From the NCBI GenBank assembly GCA_007922195.1, contig ML682088.1, forward strand, positions 2,529,567 through 2,593,566: DNA of 64,000 nucleotides, given 5' to 3'. A model generated the notes under the pieces. The model saw nothing but the letters and a program-made list of their open reading frames with translations. It was not told the origin of the DNA and did not search any database. Below, piece by piece: positions 46,901-55,047 of this stretch. The stretch is from Podocnemis expansa. Lineage: Eukaryota > Chordata > Testudines > Podocnemididae. Every line of letters starts with the position of its first letter. Within the stretch, counting starts at the first letter, position 1. Position numbers and translations under genes: made by a program.

Positions 46901-49900
46901 AGAAAGTGAGTTGGAGCCCATGAAAGCTTATGCCCAAACAAATTTCTTAGGCTATGTCCACATGATGCTTTTAAATCAAAATAACAACCCTTGTTTCAAT
47001 TTAAAAGTTGTCATGTCCGAATGACATTTCATTATTTCGAAATGATGAGCCCCGTCATTTTGAAATAAGGAACCTTATTTTGAAATAGTAAAACCTAGGC
47101 TGAAATCAAAATAGCCATTATTTCGAAATGGTTGTTTCAAAAGAATGCCGTTTGGACGTGTTATTTTGAAATAACCATTATTTCGATTTAACACTTTTGC
47201 CCTTCTCCTTCCCAGGATGCCTTCCTTTTTCTATACATTGGCTGGCAATGTGGCCCTGCCGGGGGCCATGTTGCCACACCTCCCATGCTGCCCCTCTCCT
47301 GATTCGAAATAGCAAGTCCTGTGTCCGGACTTGCTATTTCAATTTCAGGTTTTTGCTTATTTCGATCTAAGTTAATTTGAAATAACGATTTTATTTCAAA
47401 TAAACTAATTTTGAAATAAGCATCTACATGTGGACATACCCTTAGTCTTTAAGGTCCTACTGGGCTCTCATTGTTTTTTCTATGGCTACTGATTTTTATG
47501 TAGAAGGCAATTAGATACTATGATGAAGGTTAGCGGTATAAGACCCAAGGCTTGATCTGACACTGAACGTGTTCATCGGCATAGTTATGTCTCTCAGGAG
47601 TGTGAAAAAATACACACCCTTGCGAGCTGTAGCTATGCTACCCTAACCCCTTGTGTAGACAGTGCTTGGAAGAATTCTTACATCAAACTATCCCCATTCC
47701 CCTCCTCTTGGGGAGGCAGGTTAACTAAAATGATGGGAGAACCCCTCCTGTCATGCTAGTGAGTGTCTACACTGAAGAGTCAAATGAAGCACCATGACTA
47801 CCACATTGCGGCTGTAGTGATTTAAGTACAGAATGATATTCCCTAGGCTAAGATAGTTAGATGTGTATTTAACAACGATTTTCTCTCAGCTTCAGAGAGC
47901 ATTTCCTCATCTTTCCCAGCAGATGGCGAGAGTGTGTTGGTGGTTCTTCTTCTCCAAAGTCATTGAGCTGCTTGATACGGTAATATGCACATAGCTGAAC
48001 TAACAGGAGTGAGGTTCTGTAATAAACTACTGGCTCTGAGAAACCTTTTGGGACAAAGGCATATTTTCTAGGCCAATACTCTATGTATATTCTGCATTTA
48101 ACTGATGCCTTTGAGTACACGTGCTTTCACACATACCCCCAGTCTGCCCATAAAGCTGATACTATATCATGGAATGAGGACAAAGCTTCAGAGTAATGTC
48201 ATATGGAAACCACTTGCCTTCAAGGCTCTAATCTTGCCCATTACATTTCTTTAGAACCATATTTCTGAGAGTGCTCTCCATTGCCCAGTTTCAACTGTGC
48301 TATCTCTGTTTCAATGGCTGCATACTTAACAACACATTCTCTGAGTGGTCATTCCCTTTAAATCTAGGATCAGCCCCCTTTACACAAACACACTTTCTGA
48401 CACTTGGGTATGTCAGGGCATCAGGGGTGTATGAAGGACTGAGAAGAAAAAACTGAACTTGAGCTGTGGGTGGGTGGGAATGAAACTCATGAGGAAAACA
48501 TTCACACACTGTGAGTATCCAGTCCCCAAAAGGGGGTGCAGGGTTAATTGCTATTGTAGAATCTGTCTATTTGCCAGTAGAGCCAGGATGGTCATTGGTG
48601 GAGCCCTGCATGGATACAAATACGTGGATCCGTATCCAATCTTCATCTGCAAGAAACGGTCCACAGATACCTGTGTTGTATATGTGGATGCAGATATAAT
48701 GCAGATATCCACAGATATCCACATATTTACAGGGCTCTAGCCCTGTGAAGATAAAAATATGTGGACCTGTATCCAATCTGCTTCTGGAAAATATAGTCCG
48801 CGGATATCCGTGTTGTATCTGCAGGTGTGGATATGATGCGGATATTCAAGGATATCTGCATATTTGCAGGGCTCTAGTCACTGGCCTTCTGACTAAAGTA
48901 TGATGTTAAGCTGAAGGATAAACAACCTAGAACTATATATGTTTATATCCTAGAGTCTCTACAGCTGCATGTGGATTGACTGATGAGTTTATTCTAGGGC
49001 ACTGATCCTGGGATAAGGGTTTGTGTCCTGATAGGTTTTGACCTGCCCTGAATGTCCATCCTAGAGGAAACTGCTTAATAGTGATATATAGCAGACCTTC
49101 ACTTGCACCTCAAATGGCAAATTGGACCCTACAGGGGGACCTGGATAAGGCAGGATGTCTGCTGGTTTGCCTAGAACCTCCAGGGCAGATCCTGGCTGGA
49201 GAACACTTTGACACAGTCTTTACCCAAATTTTATTATTGTAAGGATTTTCTGTGAATTGGATCAATTTGTGGAGTGCTAGTTATACGGCTAATGGATTCG
49301 CCCATCCTTATTAATTCTGAGTACCAGATAGGGTCTCTCAGTGCTCAATGCAGTGCCTCCCCTGTAGGCACATAACCTGTCTTTCTGCATCCTGGACCTC
49401 AAACAAAACCCCAGATCCTGACATCTCCAGCTATGTGGAGGCCCAAGTCTGGATCCAGGTGTTCCATCTCAGATCCACTGTGTGGGTAACCACCGCACAC
49501 AGAGTCTGAAGTGGAATCCCCAAGACAGATGGCTGAGGCTTTGCAGAAGAGGCACTATCCTTTGGCCTCTCCCCTTCCAAATACCATAACGTCCATGTGT
49601 GTGTTGGATTTCTCAGTCCTCACCTTTGGCTCCCAACGGAAAGGATGATATGTCACCAAGATGCAAATGGAATGGAGTGGGGGTGCTTCAGGTAAACATT
49701 AGCTATCCTTAGCCATCTGCACTCCTATACCCTGTCTAAACAGAGGAAGAACTCAGGAATTTGTCTTTCAGGTCTTCTTCATTCTGCGCAAAAAATCTGA
49801 GCAGGTGACATTCCTGCATGTTTATCATCATGGCACCATGCTCTTCAACTGGTGGGCTGGTGTCAAATATGTGCCAGGGGGACAAGGTAAGCTTCAGTCC

Positions 49901-52900
49901 CCAGGCCATGCTTTAGCTTCCTTCCTTTTGTTCTGGAGATCATTTCAACCTTGCATCTTGACAGAATAACAGACAGAAACCTCACTACATAGTGACAGAA
50001 ACATCACTGCACATTGTCCACTTTGGGGCCATATTCATTGACGACAGCAAATTTGCCACTGTGGGATCAATCTTCCCAATCAACTGATCGAGTCTGTGAA
50101 GACCCGCTCAGCTGATCAAGAAGTTGATCTCCGAAGACTAGCCTGATAAGTAGAATTGTGCTCAGTTGAAAGGAGGTCATTTTCCTCCAACTCAGTGCTT
50201 TGAAGACACTTCAGTAAGTAAGTGGTGGGCAAAGGGAGATACATAAGGTATTTTAAATACTTTATGTATTTCCCTTCAACTGCTGCCAATATCCCACTGC
50301 CATGTAGACCTACCTAGAGACAATAGTATCACAACTGATGCTAGCTGGTTGCCTTTTAGGACCGTCCTGTCCAGCTCTAGACAGCTTTAATCATGGCCTC
50401 ACCCAGAACAAGACTGCCCCGTTCATTGCCCAGACAGAAATGAAAATAGCAAGTTCAAGGCCTAAAATTGCACATACTTATTTTCCCTCCCAGTCCAGGA
50501 CTGCCCTCTTTCTGTCCCACTCACTACAGCACCCAGATCATCCCACTCATTTTCTAGCTCATATCCAGACTATTCCCACTCCCAGTCTAACTTGAGTCCA
50601 GTGTGCCCCTTCTTACTACCTTACCCTGATGAAGAACCCAAAATACCTTGCCCAGTGCTAGAACTATAGAGCCAAGCTTGGTACAGGACATTAGGATGCT
50701 TTTATATGGGAAACAGTTTTGTGAAAGAGCTTGATATCCAAGAGGTCTAGAGTATCCTGTCCAGCATGTCCTCATTTGTCTTTGGACCTTCTCTCTATGC
50801 CTTCTAGAAACCAGTTATGGCTGGGGCAGTGGAGGGTGCTCACTCAAGGGTGGAAGGTGGTATAGGATGAAGGGTCATGTTTCTAGATGTTAGAGTATTC
50901 TTTGTGATGTTTAGTAACTGAAGAGTGTCATATATGTAGGGGTGGCAAGGGGACAACTTTCTGGACATGTTACTTAGGGGATGATATCTGTTAGCACAGG
51001 AGAATGGATCTCATTGACAATGTCTTGTTTCTCCTGTTTTCTTGAATCCTCTACCCCACAGCCTTCTTCATTGGGATGTTGAACTCCTTTGTGCACATCT
51101 TCATGTACTTATACTATGGTCTGGCCAGCCTGGGACCCCAAATGCAGTGCTACCTGTGGTGGAAACGCTACCTTACCATCCTGCAATTGGTAATTAATCC
51201 TATACATCCACCTTCTTTCTCTCCAACCTTCAGGTAGGATGGCACTAGTTTTCTGTCTGTCTCCTATCTGGTTCTCTTATCTCATTGGCAAATTAAGGAA
51301 GTATGGGTTGGATAGGTGGACTATAAGGTGGATAGAAAACTGGCCAGATCAACAGTTTCAGCGTGTAGGAATCAATGGTTCCATGTCTAGCTGGCAACCA
51401 GTCACGAGTGGTGTGCCCCAGGGGTCGGTCCTGGGGCCAGTTCTGTTCAACATTTTCATCAATGATCTGGATGATGGAATAAACTGCACTCTCAGTAAGT
51501 TTGCAGATGACACCAAGCTGGGGGGAATGGTAGACACATTGGAGGGCAAGGACAGGATTCAGGGAGACCTAGATAAATTGGAACAGTGGGCCAATAAAAA
51601 TCTTATGAAGTTCAATAAGGACAAGTGTAAAATCCTGCATGTGGGATGGAAAAACCCCATGCACTGCTGCAGGCTGGGAAACATTCAGTTAAGTAGCAGC
51701 AGTGTAGAAAAGGACCTGGGGGTCATGGTGGATGGGAAGCTAGATATGAGTCAGCAGTGTGCTCTTGCGGCCAAAAAGGCCAATGGCATACTGGGCTGCA
51801 TCAAAAGAAGTATTACCAGCAGATCAAGGGATGTGATCATTCCCCTCTATTCTGCACTGGTGAGGCCACATCTAGAATACTGTGTTCAGTTTTGGGCTCC
51901 CCACTACAAAAAGGACAGGGACATGCTAGAGAGAGTTCAGAGGAGGGCAACCAAAATGATTAAAGGGTTGGAGCACAAGCCCTCTGAGGAAAGACTGAAA
52001 GCATTAGGCTTATTTAGTCTGCAGCAGAGAAGATTGAGGGGGGATTTGATAGCAACCTTCAACTACTTGAAGGGATGCTCTAAGGAAGATGGAGCTCAAC
52101 TGTTCTCAGTGGTAACAGAGGACAGAACAAGGAGAAGTGGTCTCAAGTTGCAGTTAGGGAGGTCGAGGCTGGATATTAGAAAAAACTTTTTTACTAGGTG
52201 AGTGGTGAAGCATTGGAATGAGCTGCAAAGGGAGGTGGTGGAGTCTCCATCTTTGGAGGTGTTTAAGGCCCAGCTGGACAAAACCATGACTGGGATGGTT
52301 TAGTGGGAGTGGTCCTGCCTCTGTCAGGGGGTTGGACTAGATGACCTATGAGGTCCCTTCCAACCCTAGGATTCTATGATTCTATGATCCCTGGTCTAAC
52401 GTCCTGGAATGGCCATCTCCCTGGGTGTCCTACTGCAACTGACCAAGGAGATGTCGGGTTGAGTGTTACTCAAGAATAAGTTTAAAAGACCTTCAATACC
52501 CTCACTAACTTTTTCCAGACAAGCCTTATCCCTATGAAGGGAAGGAAGCAGACAGCAAACTTTTACAAATCCATAACCCTCCCCACCCCAACTTATGAAA
52601 CTGTTTTCTGCATTGCAGCATAGTATATTTAAACCAGGGACTCTGGAGGAAGATTGTTCCAATTACTGAGTCTTCAGCAGGAAGACTTCATTTTTTCTCT
52701 TGTGTATGATGGCTGTCTCCATACCACACCATCTCCTACTAGAATCATAAACAAGTGGCTTGGTTTTGGGGTTGTGGGGTTTTTGTTGTTGTTGTTTGTT
52801 TTTGGTTTTTGGTTTGGCTTTTTAAAGTGCCTTTAGGAACAATAGTTTTCCAGTAACTGAAAATCAGAACTCTTTTTGTTTTGGTTCCACAGTTAGGTTG

Positions 52901-54140
52901 TTTTAGCCACCCATTTTTTTTTTTTCAGTAGACATTAACTTCCCCTAAATTATTTTCTCTTGGCTTTCTCCTTTTCTCATCCCCCCTCAGGATATGGCAA
53001 ATCCTGACATTTCATCTATGTGTTTCCCTGGTTGCTTCAGGCTACAGCATAAATAGAAATAGTCCAGAGAAGGGCAATGATTAAAAACATGTGGCTGGGG
53101 GTGGAGTGTGGGGAGTTAATGCCATCTGAAGAGAGATTATGAAGACTAGGATTATTTAGTTCCTAAAGATGAGTAAGAGGCAATACCATAAAGTTTAAAA
53201 AAAAAGGGGGGGGGTGCAAAGAAGTTTGGTTCAGAGCTCCTATTTATCCTGTGCTATAACACAAGCACAAGAAGGCACTGCATGAAATGAAAAATTAAAA
53301 ACTACAAAGCGGAGCAAAGGAAATATATGTTTACACAACGGGCAGTCAATGTATAGGATCCCATGCTGTGAGATATCGAGATGAATAGCTTACTAAGATT
53401 AAAACAATAGATTGATGCATATATGAAGAAGAGTAATAGCTGCAGCTACACTCACTAAGCTAAAATTCAAGGAGCTTTCAATCATGATGCTTAAAGTTGT
53501 AATCTGAACACCATCTGGGAAAAGGAAGGATTCTCTTTATTGTCTGACATTTCCCCCAAAGCATCGTGTACTGGGTGGCAGAAGAGAAGGGACACAAAAA
53601 AAGAGACAGACTAGAGATTTGTTCTGGTGTGGCGTGGAGTAGAATACTAAACTTTACAAGCTAACTGCCTGCTCCCCTGTGGCGGTGGGCAGGATCCAGT
53701 AGTTCATGGACACATGATATCTTATGGTATTGTAGGAAGCCAAATATGGGATTTGGTGAGTAAATGGTCTCCTCCACTCTGATAAGAGTGGGGATATCTG
53801 GCCTGCTACTGCTTGGAAAACGGCTTGTTCTGGGCCGAGTGGCTCAGTGACTCGTTGTGGTGTGGCTGGTGGAGGGATGTTCAGCTGGGTGAACCAAGAG
53901 TCAGTTCTAGTTTGTAATTTTTTTTTTTTAATGTAGCATCTCTAATTCTGTTTCTTTTTCCCCCGGCAGGGCCAGTTTGTGGCCATTGCAGTTCACTCCT
54001 CCTATAACCTCTTCACAGAGTGCCCATTCCCTGATGGCTTCAACCTGGCAGTCGTCATCTACATCCTCAGCCTCATTGCTCTCTTCCTAAACTTCTACTA
54101 CTGGACCTACATCAGGAGGAAGCGGGAGAAACTAGCATGA
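37882..54140 (+). CDS. ELOVL8: ELOVL8-like very-long-chain fatty acid elongase, whole gene span (7 coding exons)
   Basis: Seven exons (37882-37939, 40903-41090, 43771-43851, 47923-47979, 49772-49886, 51062-51189, 53970-54140) join in frame to a 265-residue protein. Every intron starts GT and ends AG. Known of the family: ELOVL proteins are multi-pass ER membrane enzymes that condense malonyl-CoA with an acyl-CoA, the first step of chain elongation. Seen here: K121xxE124xxD127T128, the H144-V-Y-H-H148 histidine box, N174xxxH178xxMYLYY185, T205xxQ208xxQ211, and a C-terminus ending REKLA, which fits basic ER retrieval. Length is normal. The stretches [19 protein letters not shown] and [13 protein letters not shown] resemble fish Elovl8 more than ELOVL4, which from recollection has a different residue set around the histidine box. 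The subfamily call rests on memory of family sequences, not a search. No frameshift or stop is seen. Introns are 1.2-4.1 kb and rich in transposons. Confidence 0.9.
38221..38262 (-). mobile_element. Penelope-like 3' end scrap (left)
   Basis: CCAGAAGGGTAGCTGTGTTAG and TCTAGTTCAGCGAAG are the reverse complement of the element's 3' terminus. Paired outward with 39538-39612. Confidence 0.6.
38282..38345 (+). repeat. Direct repeat A, copy 1
   Basis: GCATGTTTGTTGGGATAACTC, then ATGAAGTAGTGGC and a TTTTTTGGGGCAT run. Matches 39439-39506 at most positions. Confidence 0.65.
38531..39333. mobile_element. Tigger/pogo-like non-autonomous DNA transposon
   Basis: 803 bp flanked by TA. Ends CAGTGGGGACCCGTTAAC and, reversed, CAATGGGGACCCGTTAAC. 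No transposase. The middle (about 38620-39235) looks like a second sequence, starting AATGTTCTCCCTAAG, that contains a long palindrome. Open frames of up to 267 codons across it on both strands are by-products of that palindrome and high GC. Lies in ELOVL8 intron 1. Confidence 0.85.
38714..39138. repeat. Imperfect palindrome of about 425 bp
   Basis: GACACAGTCTTTGG on the left pairs with CCAAAGACTGTGTC on the right. CCCAGCTGCTTCTGGA, GAGCTGGGAAGCTTC and GGGGGCCATCC all recur inverted at the matching distances. The centre is near 38926. As RNA it would form a long hairpin. Confidence 0.85.
39439..39506 (+). repeat. Direct repeat A, copy 2
   Basis: GCATGTTGTGTTACATTACC, TCATGAAGTAGTGGC and TTGTTTTAGGGCAT match copy 1 at 38282. 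About 1.1 kb lies between the copies, including the Tigger-like element. Confidence 0.65.
39538..39612 (+). mobile_element. Penelope-like 3' end scrap (right)
   Basis: AGTCTTTAAGTGCCATAGGAC, then AGAACTAGACTAACACGG and CTGCCCCTGTGG, the complete outer end. Faces outward relative to 38221-38262. Confidence 0.7.
39925..40545. repeat. Degenerate tandem repeat in ELOVL8 intron 1, unit about 60-85 bp
   Basis: Repeated order: GCAGAGCTG, GGxxCCAGGxCTGGAAxAG, CAGGAGGAT, TGGGxCAGGAxTGAG. Instances near 39975, 40070, 40300, 40370 and 40430. Heavily diverged. Confidence 0.5.
40903..41090 (+). CDS. ELOVL8: ELOVL8 coding exon 2
   Basis: It starts after a TTTTGCTTGCAG acceptor, completes split codon 20 (Asp) and encodes residues 21-82, ending TAT GAG before donor GTAAGG. 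The DPRTESW opening matches the family's conserved D-x-R-x-x-x-W/P entry to transmembrane segment 1. Hydrophobic segments follow at about residues 33-50 and 65-80. GPHLM and [15 protein letters not shown] are family-typical. The exon ends in phase 0, which fits exon 3. Confidence 0.92.
41585..41858. mobile_element. MITE in ELOVL8 intron 2
   Basis: Inverted ends GCATGTCTACACTGCTGTTA and TAACAGCAGTGTAGACATAC (one mismatch). 274 bp, no coding capacity. The ends share ATGTCTACAC with the Harbinger-like families. Confidence 0.8.
42535..42975. mobile_element. PIF/Harbinger-like MITE, AATTCGAATT subfamily, in ELOVL8 intron 2
   Basis: 441 bp, ends GGCTATGTCTACAC and GTGTAGACATAGCC perfectly inverted, ATA on both flanks (42532-42534, 42976-42978). 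About nine TTCGAA palindromes sit within CAATTCGAATTG-like words. Confidence 0.92.
43010..43270. repeat. Unresolved repeat-like block
   Basis: GTGTGACAGGCTGCTCCC, then a run of CT-rich gene-free sequence to AGCACCCCCTGGCCG. Its style resembles the block at 24465, but no ends are clear. Confidence 0.3.
43274..43365 (+). repeat. Perfect 92-bp direct repeat, copy 1
   Basis: Base-for-base identical to 44219-44310, starting CACTGCCAGGAGG and ending ACCAACCAACCAAA. Lies 405 bp upstream of ELOVL8 exon 3. Confidence 0.95.
43771..43851 (+). CDS. ELOVL8: ELOVL8 coding exon 3
   Basis: An 81-bp phase 0-0 exon between acceptor AATATTTCAG and donor GTACAG, encoding residues 83-109. It holds the luminal loop with the CQPVDY motif. 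The loop [19 protein letters not shown] is the best single reason for preferring ELOVL8 over ELOVL4. A perfect 92-bp duplication lies on both sides of this exon (43274-43365 and 44219-44310). Confidence 0.92.
44219..44310 (+). repeat. Perfect 92-bp direct repeat, copy 2
   Basis: Identical to 43274-43365. Lies 367 bp downstream of exon 3. The flanking sequences of the two copies are unrelated. Confidence 0.95.
44372..46175 (-). mobile_element. Penelope-like element with reverse transcriptase and GIY-YIG remnants, in ELOVL8 intron 3
   Basis: Reading leftward: RT palm motif A region [16 protein letters not shown] (46081-45839), then [13 protein letters not shown] and the catalytic YVDDIF with [11 protein letters not shown] (45772-45425), the linker at 45359-45036, and a frame-broken GIY-YIG region (about 45000-44690). 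The tail is at 44480-44372. These RT motifs plus a downstream GIY-YIG nuclease define Penelope-like elements. It is 5'-truncated in the RT and disabled by stops, and it is antisense to the host gene. Confidence 0.88.
45425..45772 (-). pseudogene. Penelope-like reverse transcriptase fragment (YVDD)
   Basis: About 115 codons open. Contains the QG-like [13 protein letters not shown] segment, the catalytic loop YVDDIF and the KPTDCNTYL segment, all in the order seen in Penelope-like RTs. The flanking pieces are in other frames. Confidence 0.88.
46176..46949 (+). mobile_element. Penelope-like element, plus-strand half of the intron 3 pair
   Basis: Begins where the minus copy stops, with AACGGCAGAGCTGGAACTG and TTTGTAAACTTGACAC (3' end of the GIY-YIG frame). 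It continues after a hAT insert with CTCACCTTCTAATCTGC and the tail (CTGAGAAAGTGAG, CCCATGAAAGCTTATG). After a Harbinger-like insert it ends at about 47480 (GTCTTTAAGGTCCTAC). Confidence 0.85.
46307..46755. mobile_element. hAT-type MITE inside the Penelope-like element
   Basis: 449 bp, ends CAGGGCTGGCTCTAG and CTTGAGCCAGCTCTG, flanked by CCATTCAC and GCATCCAC (six of eight identical). The minus arm at 44.58 kb shows the uninterrupted site. Confidence 0.85.
46950..47441. mobile_element. PIF/Harbinger-like MITE inside the Penelope-like tail
   Basis: 492 bp, ends GGCTATGTCCACAT and ATGTGGACATACCC, duplicated TTA (46947-46949, 47442-47444). Rejoining the flanks restores AATTTCTTAGTCTTTAAGG. TTATTTCGAAAT subfamily, about 90% like 60189-60694 by eye. 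Confidence 0.92.
47545..47800. mobile_element. MITE in ELOVL8 intron 3
   Basis: Contains TCTCAGGAGTGTGAAAAA and CCCTTGTGTAGACAGTGCTT and ends near GTGTCTACACTGA. Related to the element at 57050-57290 (TGCTCAGGGATGTGAAACAT). It stops about 120 bp before exon 4. Edges approximate. Confidence 0.5.
47923..47979 (+). CDS. ELOVL8: ELOVL8 coding exon 4 (KxxExxDT motif)
   Basis: A 57-bp exon encoding residues 110-128, [19 protein letters not shown]. It was found by looking for the segment missing between exons 3 and 5. The acceptor is CTTTCCCAGCAG and the donor GTAATA, phase 0-0. The K121xxE124xxD127T128 motif is complete. It lies downstream of the inverted Penelope-like pair that fills much of intron 3. 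Confidence 0.95.
48600..48882. repeat. Tandem dimer of a 135-140 bp element
   Basis: Unit 1 (about 48605-48740) and unit 2 (about 48745-48882) share GTATCCAATCT, TGTGTTGTAT, ATATCC and the end GCAGGGCTCTAG. The outer ends GAGCCCTGCA and TGCAGGGCTC are inverted, which suggests a small hAT-type MITE that was duplicated. Confidence 0.65.
48900..49771. other. Intron 4 remainder, nothing recognised
   Basis: No repeat edge or exon seen before the exon 5 acceptor. Confidence 0.4.
49772..49886 (+). CDS. ELOVL8: ELOVL8 coding exon 5 (histidine box)
   Basis: Encodes residues 129-166 plus the first base of codon 167. It contains VFFILRKK and the catalytic histidine box H144-V-Y-H147-H148, followed by [18 protein letters not shown]. 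Acceptor TTTGTCTTTCAG, donor GTAAGC. The three histidines that define the family's active site are all present. Confidence 0.95.
50026..50318. mobile_element. Foldback MITE in ELOVL8 intron 5
   Basis: Contains GACAGCAAATTTGCCACTG, GTCTGTGAAGACCCGCTCAG and a hairpin near 50235-50275 (GGGAGATACATAAGGTATTT against ACTTTATGTATTTCCC). End near CATGTAGACCTACC. Confidence 0.6.
51062..51189 (+). CDS. ELOVL8: ELOVL8 coding exon 6
   Basis: Completes codon 167 (Ala) and encodes residues 168-209 up to ILQL. Holds N174, H178 and the MYLYYGL segment, then YLWWKRYLT, all family hallmarks. Acceptor CTACCCCACAG, donor GTAATT. T205 and Q208 begin the TxxQxxQ motif, which is completed by Q211 in exon 7. A sense-oriented CR1 follows about 80 bp into the intron. 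Confidence 0.95.
51239..52201 (+). pseudogene. CR1 reverse transcriptase, 3' half, nearly open
   Basis: The catalytic region [11 protein letters not shown], then [49 protein letters not shown] and [13 protein letters not shown] follow the CR1 order closely. The CGA/AGA-to-TGA-like change at the end and the loss of the endonuclease and N-terminal RT make it non-autonomous. The first dozen codons are intron sequence, not CR1. Confidence 0.9.
51265..52392 (+). mobile_element. CR1 LINE, 5'-truncated, sense strand, ELOVL8 intron 6
   Basis: Starts within the RT palm ([18 protein letters not shown]), has [28 protein letters not shown] and the catalytic FADD at about 51502, then the C-terminal RT region. 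It continues to the 3' UTR GGTTGGACTAGATGACC and the terminal ATTCTATGATTCTATGATC. The frame stays open for about 310 codons to a TGA at 52199-52201. After that TGA the original frame continues in phase ([15 protein letters not shown]). Confidence 0.93.
52395..53045. other. Intron 6 remainder with a T/G-rich tract
   Basis: A GTTTTTGTTGTTGTTG-like tract at 52775-52830. Otherwise nothing recognised. Confidence 0.45.
53050..53400 (+). mobile_element. CR1/L3-like LINE fragment
   Basis: AATAGTCCAGAGAAGGGCAATG (VQRRAM-like), CTGAAGAGAGATTATGAAGAC and AGGATTATTTAGTTCC match the RT C-terminal part. Old. Confidence 0.55.
53970..54140 (+). CDS. ELOVL8: ELOVL8 coding exon 7 (stop codon)
   Basis: Encodes residues 210-265 and the TGA at 54138-54140. 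The acceptor is a long pyrimidine tract ending [26 protein letters not shown] leads into the last membrane segment, about residues 235-254, and a basic tail RRKREKLA. K at -3 and R at -5 fit a C-terminal ER-retrieval signal. The position and length of this last exon agree with other ELOVL genes. Confidence 0.94.
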   Translation, partial: GQFVAIAVHSSYNLFTECPFPDGFNLAVVIYILSLIALFLNFYYWTYIRRKREKLA

Positions 54141-54527
54141 AGTAGAAGAGCATAGCCTAAGAACACTGCTTGAATTCAACCACTCTCCACAGCCTCTACC
54201 TCCACTGCACGTAGAAGATGCATTTGGAGAGAGTGAGGGAGGTTAATATCAGCAGATTCTTGATTGTCATAATTACAATCAACTGGGAGGTGAAAAGGAA
54301 CTAGATGGCTCAGAAGAGGAATAATGGAGTACTGAGCTGTTTGGTTGTTGCACACTGGTGCAAATACAAGCCAAGCTTACAGAAGATGATCGTCATCAAC
54401 ATTTGGTGGTCTTTGCAAAGTTGTTGGTTTGCTTCAGGACTGTTGCTAGTGGATAAGCGTCCAAATCACACTTGACACAATTGTTAACAATAACAAGAGG
54501 TCAGGAACTAACTAGGATAGGGTCCAA
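54141..54527 (+). other. ELOVL8: ELOVL8 3' UTR region
   Basis: Unique-looking sequence follows the stop codon and contains no coding signal. I see no AATAAA in it. The first AATAAA downstream is at 54705-54710, inside an inverted Penelope-like repeat, so the transposon may supply the poly(A) signal, or the true site may be a variant I missed. Confidence 0.45.
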
Positions 54528-54755
54528 AGTGGTAGCCGTGTTAGTCTGGTTCAGCAAAACAAACAAGGAGTCCTGTGGCACTTAAAGACTAATGAATTTA
54601 TTTATCACATGAGCTTTCGTGGGAGAAAATCCCACTTTGTCAGGTGCTTTGAAGGTCTTTAAAGCATCTAATGAAGTGGGATTTTCTCCTATGAAGGCTC
54701 ATGCAATAAATACATTTCTTAGTCTTTAAGTGCCACAGGACTCCTTGTTTGTTTA
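54528..54755. mobile_element. Penelope-like inverted tail pair (palindrome)
   Basis: The minus arm begins with the outer end (CCAAAGTGGTAGCCGTGTTAG) and runs through GGAGTCCTGTGGCACTTAAAG to CTTTGTCAGGTGC. The plus arm mirrors it from GCATCTAATGAAGTGGG to AAGTGCCACAGGACTCC. Centre near 54657. The minus arm has stem II with a closing G-C pair. Confidence 0.85.
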
Positions 54756-55047
54756 ACTAGGATAGAGGATGTATTAGCTTGTCGTCTCTCCATATCAGGA
54801 CCACACTAGCAAGGAGTCGCCTTTATTCTGCTTTCTCTTTCACACGAGTGTGCTCTCACACTAAGTTCACTTTATATCAGTGTCAGAGGAGAATTGGGTA
54901 CTAACTATGGGGAAGCTTGCTCTGCTGCTGCATCTGCTCTTTGGTTAAACAAATGGCCTCAGTCTCTAGAGCTGTTAATCCAGCACTAATGTTCACCCGA
55001 AACCAGAAACTGACACATTAACATGCTATTTCCTTGCATCTTGTCAA

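Noticed and set aside
37882..54140. Assignment as ELOVL4
   Set aside because: The luminal loop after exon 2 and the residues after the histidine box fit fish Elovl8 better. The short basic C-terminus lacks the long Lys-rich ELOVL4 tail.
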